NCBI RefSeq assembly: GCF_010015585.1
Contig: NW_022985070.1
Coordinates: 248,001-312,000, forward strand
From: Eremomyces bilateralis CBS 781.70
Lineage: Eukaryota; Ascomycota; Dothideomycetes; Eremomycetales; Eremomycetaceae
DNA length: 64,000 bases
Direction: 5' to 3'
The position numbers and the translations under genes are program-made. This document shows positions 1 to 12,797 of this stretch, in pieces. The notes under the pieces were generated by a model. That model did no database searches, was not told the DNA's origin, and saw only the letters and a program-made list of their open reading frames with translations. Position 1 is the first letter of the stretch. Every line of letters starts with the position of its first letter.

Positions 1-629
<629 letters not shown>

Positions 630-1470
630 GATGCAGCTACCAACAAATCTAAAAATTCAATGACAAGAAAAGTGACAGTCCGGATATTTCTCTGGATTCT
701 GGAGATTCCTTCTCTTTCGAACTCGAATTTATACGTGATATACTATCAAAGATTTCTATCAAGGGTTACGTGACTCACTGGTGACTGGACTCATCGGCGG
801 TGGGATGAAGTCACGGAAATTTGATATGCTACGGCGGACGACAGGAGCTCGAAATGCTTCGCCTCCATTTTCGGGGAAATTTCGAGACTGGTGTCACTAG
901 ACTCCCACCACAATTGACAGAGGTAAAGAAGTCATTGGCCTTGCAAAATCGTTGGCCACAATGGGAGTTACAATATCTTTACATTAAACTCTTAAAAGAG
1001 TCGAGAGCGGTAACATGGCATGGCCATCCGATGCTTCGCTTGATGCTGTCCTGCGCCACCAAAACCCAGTACAGCTCGTGACTCCTATGCGATATTGAAC
1101 GAAGCTTGAATTGATCTAAGGACCGATTCTCGGAGGAAGAAGGGAGACGCCAAAGCCAATTACAATGCATCCTTTCCAATCTATCCGATGTCCTGGTCAA
1201 TATCCTGGTCAATGCAGCCAGCAGACATAGATTCACAGTTTGTCGGGCGCGTAGTTACGCCACGAATTGATCGTCTGGTTCACTTGCTCCGTCTGCTCCA
1301 GAATTCTTTTGACTCACCGCCAGCATTACAGCTTTCTTCAAATTCTTTCAGCTTTCGTCTTTTCCTTTCTTCAGTCCACATCTCTATCCTAACATTCCCT
1401 TCGACTCCTCCCGAATTCATCAATTTCTAGTCTCGTTTCTCTAATCCCCACGCGCAACGCACTCACCATC
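630..1470. promoter_or_regulatory. Divergent LYS1/ARO4 promoter with Gcn4/CpcA boxes
   Basis: No gene is seen in these 841 bp between two head-to-head amino-acid biosynthesis genes. Perfect TGACTCA boxes lie at 771-777 (about 140 bp upstream of the LYS1 ATG) and 1310-1316 (about 155 bp upstream of the ARO4 ATG), with a third core, TGACTCC, at 1079-1085. TGACTCA is the classical binding site of Gcn4/CpcA (cross-pathway control), and both flanking genes are classical targets of that factor. The last 120 bp before ARO4 are CT-rich, as is usual near fungal transcription starts. Confidence 0.8.
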
Positions 1471-2713
<1,243 letters not shown>

Positions 2714-3099
2714 GGAGGGGAAAGAGTGGGTGGGGGTTATGCGAAATGAGATGGTTCGGGAAAAGTATTTGTGTTTCCGGGAGAGGGAGGATTAATAGAG
2801 GCGTTACAGTGCAGTATGACTTATGAAGAGGGAGGGTGACTTGGCATAAAAACAAAAAAGCAGCTAGAGCATCAGATCGGATCCGCAGGGGGAGATGATC
2901 AGGACGTCATGGTTGCTAAATTAATGATGCTCGTTGGAACGAATGCCATGCATATTATCTTTATGGGATGGTTATATATACTTTTGTGTATACATCGTCG
3001 ACCATTCGACATGATATCCGCCTCTCAGACTACTCCGCTATTCACGATAATTGTAGACAGTCCCTCCTTCACCTCTGCTCGGAAACACCACTGGCAAAG
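2714..3099. other. Convergent 3' intergenic region
   Basis: This 386-bp gap lies between the ends of the DAHP synthase and Ca2+/H+ exchanger genes. I see no coding or RNA feature. It presumably holds both 3' UTRs. Confidence 0.6.
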
Positions 3100-5979
3100 C
3101 TAATGTATCCCACTCAGTGTACCACTTGCATTCTGCGCACTTCCATCTGGATAAAAGAACGCGCAAACCCTACATCGAAATGTTAGCCCATACCCATCAA
3201 CCCATCAAAAGTTCCACTTACGCAATGATAATATACGACGATACCAACAACGCCCCCTCCAAATAATTACTCCTTCCATCCAGAATCAAAAAGTTCGTCA
3301 CGAACGCCGTCACGATCAACGACGCCGTCTCAAACAGGTTGAAATACAACGTCATCTCCTTCCCCAGAATCCACCCGAGGATCACCACCAGCGGCGTCAC
3401 AAACAGCGCGATCTGAATCGAGCTGCCCACCGCCACCCCGATCGCCAGGTCCATCTTGTTCTTGCTCGCCACCATCACCGCCGTCACGTGCTCCGCCGCG
3501 TTGCCAACTACGGGGAGGATGATTAGCCCGATGAACGCCTGGCTGACCGTCGACTGCTCCGTCATCGCGGGGATCGCGTCGACGAGGAACTCCGCGCACA
3601 GTGCGACCAGGCCGGTCGAGATGAGCAGCGTGATCACTGCGGTGGTGCGCGACATGGCCCGCACGTGCTCGGCGGGCTCGTCGCTGCTAATCGGGCCGTC
3701 GGCGCCGGTGTTGATCGGGCGGGGATGGGGCGCGAAGACCGGGGCGGCGATGCGCGGGTTGATGGGCGCGGGGCTGGAGGTTGCGGGGCGGTTGAGGCGG
3801 TCGGGGAGGGAGGAGGTGCGGCGGAGGCCGGGGGTCGCGCGGGTGGGGGCGTTGGCGCCGGCGGGGGCGGGCGTGGCGGTGCTGGAGAAGACGGTCTGGG
3901 AGAGAAGTGTGGGGAGGTTTGCGCGGGAGAATCCGGGGCGGGAGAGGGGGCGGCGCATGTTGAATGGATTTCGGGCGTTGGGAGACTCGTTGTATTGGAT
4001 GTCTTCGGAAAATCCCACTTTGGGCGTCGCAGTGGCGGGATCTACGGGATCGAGTAGGGAAGTCGGGTCCTTAATATCGGTGGGGGCATCATTGTGCTCG
4101 GGCTCGGGCTTGCGGTGATGACGCTGTTTATACTTTCGTTTCTGTTTCTTTCCCCTACGTTTCTGTTCGAGAGATCGACTGGCTGCAGTGTCCTGGTCGA
4201 CTCCGAAGTCTCTCACTCCAGCCGGCCCATGAATGTGTTCATCACCGTCTATGTCTGCCTCGTCCCCACTGATGATGGCTCCAAGGTTGTGATTGCGATG
4301 GGTAGCGCTTCCAGGCATAGTTGATACAGCTCCGTTCGCATCATGAGTGGCATGATCCGCAGACGTAGTAAGATCGGAAGGTGGAGTCTGTGTATCTTTG
4401 GAGCTGACGCTCGACTTTCGTCGCCTGCGATGACGGAAGGCCTTTCGGATTCTCTTCGCTGTCGTATGCGATCCGGATGAAGAATCGCTGTCGCTTGAAC
4501 TTGAGCTGTCGTCGGAGCTTGACGAACTGGATGAGCCGCCAAGGACATCCGCGAGTAATCCAGGGTGGGATTCCTCATCGATAATATGTTGCGGTGTACT
4601 CTCGTACAGATATGCATGGGACTTCAATTGGAACAGTAGATAAAGCACATAAACGATCAAGAGGATCTAATACGTGTCAGAATGGTAGGAGGAGATGATC
4701 GGTTATCACGTACTACACTGGTACCTCGACTGATCTTCAAGGTGGATTGATCGGCAAGATTAGAGTCAGAGAAAGAGGCGTGGAAGGCAGTCTACAACTC
4801 GCGTTAGCAAGCAGCCTGACCACTGTAATATACGCCGGTTCAAAGGAGACCTACAGGCAACACCAAGCTCAGAACACTCAAACTGAGCATGCAGGCGCTC
4901 ATCTGCGTGACCGTACTGTTGTAGATCTGTCATAGTTAGCACCTTTTTCGTCAGAAGAACATTTCAATCTAACCTGTTCCCGATAGCGAAGACCTCCAAC
5001 GACGAAGGCCATTCCAAGAATCAAAAGCAAATTGGCCAGGATGGATCCGATGAGGGAGGCTTGCACAATGCGAATTTCATTCTACAGGAATCATTAGAAT
5101 TCGATATTGTTCCTGAGCCATTATTTTGACTTACTTTCACGAGAGCGATGCTATAGGGGGGAAGGAAGACTAAGTCAGCAACCATGGTTCATAAATTGAA
5201 GAGATGCAAACAGGACCAGACCACGCCAATTCTAGATGTAGAAATAAAGCATGTCGGTTGGCTGGTAATTGGTGCTGGACATACATGCTAGATATTGTTA
5301 GCAGAGTACTTCGCCCATCCAATTCCCAAGCTTACAATATAATCAATTCCACCGCATTGCCAAAAGTAACATTCAGCAATGCACCGACGGTGTCCCCCAA
5401 TTCGCTAGCCACATTCTCGGTCGCATGACCAAGCATTCCCGCCAAGGGCACGATAGCCACGGCGTTCATGGCGAAGATGAGCTCCGGGTTATCGGTGGCA
5501 AAGTTCATCGCGATGCCAATCGGCACGAAAATGAGGAGCACATTGACCCAGCTATGAGTCAAGACTTTCTTCGTATGCTGGACGAAGCGGACAGAACCAT
5601 TTCTGACGCGGAGAAGACTCATACCGGGCTTTTCCGGCCCGGTCTTCTCGTTGTCTAGGGCGGCAGATGTCGCTCCATCAGGTTCGGTATGATTGGGAGG
5701 CGACGTCGCCGATGCATCGTTGTCCGCGGTGGGATTCGAGACGTTCTGGCTGAGGTTGCTCCTCGATCGAGCGAGGGGCGACGCGACAGGGCTGCCATTG
5801 CCTAGCCGTTCTTTTATGATGCCGCCGGCGGGAGTGTATGAGCGTGTGCGCTGGAGATGGTCCCGGCGGTGCAGCGGGAGCTCGGGGTCTCGGGCGGATC
5901 GCGGTTCGTCGGGAGCATTCGTACGCGTCCAGGAACGGATACGGTCTATCACGCTCGAGTAGTCAGAGAGGTTTCCCAT
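3100..5979 (-). CDS. Vacuolar Ca2+/H+ exchanger (CAX family, Vcx1-like) with long inserts
   Basis: CAX antiporters load Ca2+ into the vacuole using the proton gradient. Exons on the minus strand are 5336-5979, 5135-5150, 4974-5081, 4855-4926, 4714-4791, 3222-4666 and 3100-3169, giving 810 residues. The N-terminal half has GHATENVASELGDTVGALLN then FGNAVELI; the C-terminal half has GNAAEHVTAVMVASKNKMDL and GSSIQIALFVTP, the two CAX repeat motifs. Vcx1 has about 411 residues. The excess is a roughly 170-residue N-terminal extension and a roughly 290-residue polar loop between the halves that starts with poly-Ser/Asp and contains a run of lysines and arginines. Exon 2 is only 16 nt but is needed to join FGNAVELI to NEIRIVQASL in frame. 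The ATG at 5979 is the first in-frame Met with a plausible cytosolic start; an upstream in-frame Met remains possible. Confidence 0.9.
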
Positions 5980-7105
5980 AGATTTGAAGTGGAACAGCAG
6001 CCTGATGGAAGTGGAATGAAGAAGGAATAAAGGGAAATAAGAAATCGCCAAGTATGCAAGACGAGTCTGGGGGAGAGTCGGACAAGCTGGGGTTTATGGT
6101 AGTAATAACTAATAAGCCGCCACCTGCAGTCCGAGCCAACCCTACACTAGCAGGGCCCAGGCTGATAACAGATTGCCAGAGCCACGGCCAGATTGACAAG
6201 GGAAATAACTGGTGGAGCTTGACCATTGAGGCACAGTGGTACACTTACGCATATCAAACCTAAAGGGACCGCAATGAGGATCGATTCAATGATTGTAGAA
6301 AACGCCTGACCAGATGAAGATCGTCCTAAGTAACATCTATCTCTAAGGAATCTGATCGCATTCAACATTTAAATGCTATGTAAGTCAGTGACATGGAACT
6401 CGCTGCTTGATGTGTTGTGACTTATAGGATCACAGGGTGAACAAGGGAAATGGTGGCTGAGGTGTTACAGTACTTCAAGTCTTCAATCATCAATTTCGTC
6501 ATCGCCCCCATCAATACGATTATACGACGGGAGTCATACCAAGTTCCAAGTTCCAACCAGCAAGTCTAACATGGTGCATCATTCAACAATTCAACCCAGG
6601 GTTTCCATCCACTACGGTGCCACAAAGGACTGAGGGGGTTCTCTCAAGTACTGTCTGCCCTTGTCGGTGTAGAGAGGCTGGTTTGTCTGACCCTCCCACG
6701 TCCCTCGCCATAAAAGCCATTGACCTGGTTCCTGATATCTCATCTAGATCTCATGTTGGAGAATGGGGAATATGGACTGGTGAAGAGTATTAACATATTT
6801 GTCTTTGGATGGTCCACATTGCGTTTTCCGTGCAATATGCCATGGCCAAGCCATACTCGAACGTACATCAGTGGCCATGACCGGCTATACCTATTGTTGC
6901 ATTGCATTCAGTTCCTGAGCTATTGACCGTGATGCCTATGGAGTCACCGCACGCATTCGCTATCTGCATGTAGTAATCCCTTCTTCGTCCCTACCCGCAC
7001 CCTACCCTGCGTCTACATTAGTATCGCTGTCCTTTTAGCCCTCCCCTAACCCTCCCAACCGTCTCCCCCCACAAAACACCCTATTCATTACCAAAGTCCC
7101 TCACA
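5980..7105. other. Divergent intergenic region, exchanger/GrpB
   Basis: These 1126 bp hold the promoters of the Ca2+/H+ exchanger (left) and the GrpB gene (right). Open frames here are short and resemble nothing I know. The last 100 bp before the GrpB ATG are strongly C/T-rich. No tRNA or repeat is seen. Confidence 0.5.
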
Positions 7106-7672
7106 ATGCCTATCATCGTCGAGCCCTACGACCCCCAATGGCCCATCTCCTTCCAAGCTCTCCGCACTGAACTCACCACCGCCCTCTTCCTCGTTCCCTT
7201 CCTCTCCATCGAACACGTCGGCAGCACCTCCGTCCCCGGCCTCGCCGCCAAACCCATCCTCGACATCGACGTGATCGTCGCGCGACCACATGTCGCTGCC
7301 GCCATCGCCGCCCTCGAAGCGCGGCTTGGGTACACGAACATGGGGGAGTGGGGCGTCCCGGATCGGTGGGCGCTGCGGCGGGCGCCTGAGGTGCCGGCGA
7401 GGAATCTGTACGTGGTAGTGGAGGGGTGTCAGGCAGTTCGGAACCATCTGGCGGTGCGGGATGTATTGAGGAATGATTGGGGATTGAGGAAGGAGTATGC
7501 GAGGGTGAAGATGGCGCTGGCGGGGCGGACACAAGATCTAGATGAGTATGTAGAGGGGAAGTCGGAGGTGATTATGGTGATTTTGGGGAAGGGGGGGTTT
7601 GGGGGGGAGGAGTTAGAGGAGATACGGAATCGGAATAGGAAGCCTGATACGAAGCCGGAGGATATAAAATGA
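7106..7672 (+). CDS. GrpB/UPF0157 family protein (nucleotidyltransferase fold)
   Basis: This is a single-exon protein of 188 residues. The diagnostic block is EHVGSTSVPGLAAKPILDID at about residues 33-52. It contains the GS and D-x-D positions expected of the nucleotidyltransferase-like fold used by GrpB proteins. The N-terminus IVEPYDPQWPISFQALR and the late block HLAVRDVLR also fit the family. GrpB domains are common in bacteria and scattered in fungi. Their substrate is mostly unknown, and in some proteins the domain is fused to dephospho-CoA kinase; no such fusion is present here. The C-terminus is Lys/Glu-rich. A bacterial origin is possible but cannot be judged without a tree. Third-position GC is high, as in neighbouring exons. 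Confidence 0.85.
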   Translation: MPIIVEPYDPQWPISFQALRTELTTALFLVPFLSIEHVGSTSVPGLAAKPILDIDVIVARPHVAAAIAALEARLGYTNMGEWGVPDRWALRRAPEVPARNLYVVVEGCQAVRNHLAVRDVLRNDWGLRKEYARVKMALAGRTQDLDEYVEGKSEVIMVILGKGGFGGEELEEIRNRNRKPDTKPEDIK

Positions 7673-7814
7673 TTGTTGGAGGTTGATTCCGTGTTTATGA
7701 TCGTAGGGAAAACGCATCTATAGATATCAAATAGTCGTTCAGAAACCCGTTCCCACCCAGTACCAAACCCGCATGACATCGTAAGCAACGCCTTAACACC
7801 TCCACCCCCCCCGC

Positions 7815-8630
7815 TCACGCGCTCCTCAACGCCCTCAGCCGATCCCCCAGCCCCTCCTCCTCCTGCTCCGTCGGCCCTAACTTCGTTTTCACCGGCGCCG
7901 CCGCCTCCAGATCCTGGTGGAACTCTACGCCCGCCTCGTCCGCCACCTGGCTCATCAGCCGGTCCACGTCCTCCTGCGGCGTCGCGACCGCGGTGGCCGA
8001 GCTAGTCGCGTTCTCGTAGTACCCGGTCGCGACGTCGAGGTCTTCGAATTGCGTTTCGAACTTGTCCATGATGGCGGAGATCTGCAGGGGAGGGGGTTAG
8101 TCGATCGTGTGGGGAGAATATAATGGGGGGACAGTTGGCTGGTGCTGTGGATGGCGATAAAGAAAACACCTACCCGCTCGAGGTCCATCGACTTCATCGC
8201 CTGGTCCATCCCACGCACCACGTTCCCCATGCTCTGCGATACCGAGCGCATCGTCACGGCGGTCTGCACGCGGCTACTCACGGCGTCGATGCGGGAGCCG
8301 AGCTTGAGGAGGTTGAGCTTTTCGTTCTGTTTGCGGATGGCGTTCTGCGCATAGATTTTGGCGATGTCTTGGTGGCCTTGTTGGATCGCCTAGGCGGGAG
8401 GAGGGAACGAGTTAGCCGGGCTGCGTCGATGGTGGTAGTGTAAGCGGAGAGAGGGGATCATACCTTCTTTAACTTCCCTTTCTCAGTCTGCTCATCTTTA
8501 CCGGCTTTGGCAGCTTGTCGGTTGAGTTGTTTCGCGGTGAACTGGCGGACGGTTAGCGGTGGAGGATCGTAGACCGGGAGGGCGGGTGCCTGACCTTGAG
8601 GTTGAAGAGGGCCTTTTCTAAGCCGGACAT
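7815..8630 (-). CDS. DID2: ESCRT-III associated protein Did2/Vps46 (CHMP1)
   Basis: Did2 acts late in multivesicular-body sorting, recruiting the AAA-ATPase Vps4 to ESCRT-III on endosomes. Exons on the minus strand are 8595-8630, 8464-8541, 8174-8389 and 7815-8081, giving 198 residues, close to yeast Did2 (204). The protein starts [20 protein letters not shown] and continues with [18 protein letters not shown] and [17 protein letters not shown], matching CHMP1. The C-terminus, [12 protein letters not shown], is a MIT-interacting motif of the type that binds Vps4. All exon joins are phase 0. The 5' end faces the gap before the downstream P450. Confidence 0.93.
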
Positions 8631-9314
8631 GGCGATATCGAGAGGAGCAATAGATATTTAGGACTCGGGGAAAGGACTGATGTATTCAAATGAACCGTCA
8701 CAGTGTTAAATGAAGATCTCAGGGTTGCTCGAGGGAACAATGGTCTGTGTATGAGTTGATGAGAGATGGCTGTGGATGTGGTGGATGACCAACGAATGGT
8801 GAACCAACGTCATTCAGCCGCCCCACCACCAGAGGTCAACAACTTCACTTTGTCCAGTCATGCTTCACACATATAGCTTACTTCATATCGCACAGCGACT
8901 TTCAAGATGTGAGAGAAATACTAATTCGTTCATGCATAGTATCCAACGATTCGTACACTAATTTGTAGCTTTCATGGTTGGTCGGCTGCCGTCCCCAGGA
9001 CGATCAGTTGACGATCAGTTCACCCCCCGAACGTTCCTAGTATCAGACTCATAGCTCAAATTACCATTCCATTCATCCTAACTTTCAAGAAATATCGGGT
9101 GGGGAGAATCTCCAATACAGTACATAAGTCTGATAAGATGAGACTTGTCAACCCAAAAATTCGTTCTCCAAACGTCCCATCATGTCAATCCAGACTCCGC
9201 CAACCAACAAGACTCCTGATCATGACTAAGATGGGAGGACATCCAAAAGGCAAACAACCACCCTCAAACCCATATCAAGGGAAGCATAAGATTCAAGTCC
9301 AATTCCGCCCAAGC
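8631..9314. other. Intergenic region: DID2 promoter and P450 3' flank
   Basis: These 684 bp lie between two minus-strand genes and should hold the DID2 promoter and the 3' UTR of the P450. Open frames here overlap the P450 on the other strand or are short. I see no repeat or RNA gene. Confidence 0.5.
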
Positions 9315-10888
9315 TCATGCCTTCGGCACGAAACCAACTTTCGTACCATTGCCCGAACAGCATGTCAACGTCAACCCCTCAATCCACTCCTCCGGGTCCC
9401 GACTCTCCATCTTCCACGTCGCAAACTCCTGCGCGAACCGCGTCACCACGTACCCCGCTTCCGTCAACGCATACTGCTGACCGACGCAGATCCGTGGGCC
9501 GCCGTTGAACGGAAGATACTGCCAGTTCTGGCGCAATGACTCCCAGCGCTCCGGAACGAACTCGTCGGCGTCCTCCCCGAAATAGTCCTTGCGTCGGTGC
9601 ATGGAGAAGGGAGAGTAGTTGACGGCCGTACCTTTGGGGACGAAAAGGGGTGATAGCCCGTCTTCACCGCCGCCGCGGGGAATCCAGGTGTCGCGAGTGG
9701 CCGTGCGAGCGTTGCCGGGTACGACGGGGTTCAGGCGGAGGGCTAGTTGAATCAGCATGCGAATAGGATGATGGAGAGCAGGTACGTACATTCCGAGAGA
9801 CAGTATTGGAGGTACTTCATTTCCTTCAGCTGTTCGTAAGTGGGCAGGTCCCCCCTGAGCGTCGTTTGCGCTTCCTCGACGATTTTCGCCCAGATCGCGG
9901 GTTGCTTGGCCAGGTGGAAAAACAGATTGCTGAGGAGGGAGGCGGTGGTGTCGCGACCGGCGAGCAAAACGTTGAACAACTCATCTCGAAGGCGCTTGCT
10001 GTCGCTGGTCGACTTGGCCAGTTCGTGCAGGAAGACATAACTCCCCTTCTTGCTGGTGGCCTTCTCCAGGTCGACGGATTGCCGATATTTGAGCGCCTTG
10101 TCGACATATTTGTCGAGGAAATCCCAGCAGACTTTCTTGCACTCGGCCTCCTTCGGGTTGTACCAAAATCGGCTTAGAGGGCCTAACCGGAGATTCATCA
10201 CGGTTAACTCCAAGGCTTGGTTAAACGCTTTGGTAAACTGAACTTCCTCGGACAGTCCAGTCGTGTCATCACTTGACAAGCTATTGACCGATTCGCCAAA
10301 CAAGAACTCCGTCGCCGAATCAATGGTCAGTCGGAAGAACAGCTCCTGGAGATCGACGGTCGATCCATCGCGAGGGATACAGTGGAATAGCTCCTGTATG
10401 TGTCGCTCGAACATGTCGAGGTTGGCGACCTGCTTGCGATCGAAGTTGGGCTTGATCATGGCGCGAGAATGCTTCCACGCCGGGCCGTCCGTCGTGAAGA
10501 TGCCGATCCCGAAGAGCGGACCCAGGGTGTGCAGGCGGTTGAGTTCGAAGTCACCGAATTGATCGTGAAGGATGGCTTTGACGTTCTCTTTCTCTCGCGT
10601 CATGATCATCTTCCTGCCCAAGACGTTTATCCAATACGTATGGCCATATTTGTCGAATCGTTCTTTGCCGGATTCCAAGAACTTCTTGTTCTTCGCGGCG
10701 GCCATGTTCTTTCTCACGCTGTTCAGGCCGAGAACATCGTTAATTTCTTTCGGAACAGATGTCGGGGGGCGGCATCCATGCTCCGCGGCGAATGCTTTTC
10801 TTCGGAAGTATCGCTGAATGCGACCGACGATGAAATATACGGTATACACTCCGGCGAGGAGGATGAGACCTAAGATTGAGGTATGCAT
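9315..10888 (-). CDS. Cytochrome P450, CYP52-like
   Basis: This is a microsomal monooxygenase of 508 residues in two exons (minus strand 9790-10888 and 9315-9742, intron of 47 nt). MHTSILGLILLAGVYTVYFI is the membrane anchor. GIGIFTTDGPAWKHSRAM is the C-helix region, AGRDTT the oxygen-binding I-helix, FVPERW the PERF-like block and FNGGPRICVG the heme-binding loop with the axial Cys. The K-helix ExxR motif (ESLR) is created only by splicing: exon 1 ends GAA-T and exon 2 starts CC-CTC-CGC. The C-helix region and heme loop fit the CYP52 clan, whose members hydroxylate n-alkanes and fatty acids; the substrate here is inferred. The ATG at 10888 is preferred because it starts directly at the anchor; one at 10924 would add 12 residues. 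Confidence 0.9.
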
Positions 10889-12797
10889 TTTGAATTTCTG
10901 GGGTACAGGCGTCCAAAAAATCAAATTCGTTGAAACAACAGCGCTATCGCTAGTTAAGTTTTATATCCGTCATGCATATATCTTGATATTATCGTCGTAT
11001 TATGCAGGTCGAAGGAGGATCCCGTTACTCGAATGGGAACTGAGCCCAAAACCACAGGTGGCACGAAGGATATGAAATCTTGCCACGAGATTGCGTCTAA
11101 CACCCACGATGGACAAGAGATGGTTGCCGAATATGATGAAAAAGGCGACTCTCCCGTGTCATGCAAGGGGACAAGGAAACCGGAACAGAAGTGAGGGAGC
11201 CTTAGAATGAGCGTCGGTTACTTTTATAGAGGTTCAAATATAAGCAGCGAGTCATCCACGCCATTTTAACACGAGCAACAAGATATTAGTTAGGGTGTCC
11301 ACTGTCCAGTCGGCAGTGTCTCAAAAGTCAGAACTTCAGTCAAAGTCAAGGTGGCTAACACGAAGCTCGTTCCGCACCCTCGTCCGTGGCTGCGGGATTC
11401 TTTCTAGAAACGGCCCCAATTCCCCATCCACTTATCTAATTGCTGACACGTAAGGCATGTATTAGGCCCTTAGGGCTAGGCTGCCAGCCGCAAGATTCGC
11501 GTCTGACAGTACGTACTCATGTAGTATTCCGCATGCACTCCACACGATCTTTGCCTGGAACCCGTGGGTGGGGCTGTCCGCTGATTGATATCGCCTCAGA
11601 GTCTACACCATAACGCATACAGCTTCTACATACATGTCTTAACAAGCAAATAATAGGCACACGGCACCTGAGGAGTCATCAAGCATTCCACGCAAGGTGT
11701 TCATTTTCAGTACGTCAGGGGCCAAGAGGACGACCCCACTCCCCATGTCAAGCCCCACACCGACCCTGCGGCAGGTCGGCGTCTCCGCATTCAGGCCCAG
11801 GGCCTAGCAGTACTGCAGTAGCCAGTAGACACTGATCCTTACGGCTTAGCCTACGAACGCGTTGACATTGACATGAACATGAATAATAATGAGTGACGTT
11901 GCGCTGCGCACATAAGCCACTTGGCCGTCGCGTCCAATCGATCTAGCGATAGCTAGCCGAGGATCGTTATGCCGCAGTCCGCGGGGCGTAGATTGCGAGA
12001 GGGTGGACGCAGCAAATTACTCATCTAGATTCCGAGTGATTCTCAATCGCCGAACCGGCGAATCGGCATTGCGGCGATCGGAGATGCGGCGCAATCAAAC
12101 TGCCGGATGATCGGTTGCATTCGCGTCAATGTCGCGGATGTCAGGGGGGCAATGGTGATGTTCGATGCAAATTGAAATGCCAGGCATGTGCAAACTACAA
12201 ACTGCAAATGCTGTTAACCCAGTCAGCTTTGGGAACCTCTCCCTTGCGAATCCCACACTAGGTTGTAGATAAGTCCATCCCGCAGCTATCGTGGTGAATG
12301 CCGCCTTTCGATTTGTACCTAGGACGGCAAGGGCACGAATAGCATTCTATAGCTAGCTAGCAAGGGGACGGAGTAGTAAATAAATAGTAAGTTATATATA
12401 TGTCTTACTATTTTTCCATCAGGTGGCTTACTCACTTCTAGGACAAAATAGTCGAACAAAGGATGATGTCAGCGCGTCGCATTCTATAAGCAGAAGTCCG
12501 ACTGTCCGTGTAAAGTCCGTTTCTGAACCCAGTCGTGAATTTGGGTATTAATGGTTCTATCCGGTCAAAGAAGTCGCCTATTGAAGCCCAGTATGATCTG
12601 CAAATAGGAGTGCCAAGGATGTAAAATTTGACCGTGCTGACTGCCGACCATAGGAGTCTATTGATTACCCAACAATAAGATTATTAGGAACTTGTACATA
12701 CAGGAATTCATCGCCTGAGAGCGGGTGAAAAGGAACCTCTATACCCATCTTTCGAGTAGTGCTGGTCTCCTTCTTCCTCGGCCTTCAACGCCTCTGA
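10889..12797. other. 1.9-kb region without recognisable genes
   Basis: This holds the promoter of the CYP52-like gene at its left end and the 3' flank of the Ser-rich orphan at its right end. No convincing coding frame lies between about 11170 and 12797. Stop codons are dense and no homology is apparent. There is no obvious tRNA, microsatellite or terminal repeat. A short run of related GGCGAATCGGC-like words lies near 12050-12100. Confidence 0.45.

Noticed and set aside
4249-4617. Antisense and shifted frames inside the Ca2+ exchanger
   Set aside because: Shadows of the real exon, as shown by CAX motifs in the chosen frame.
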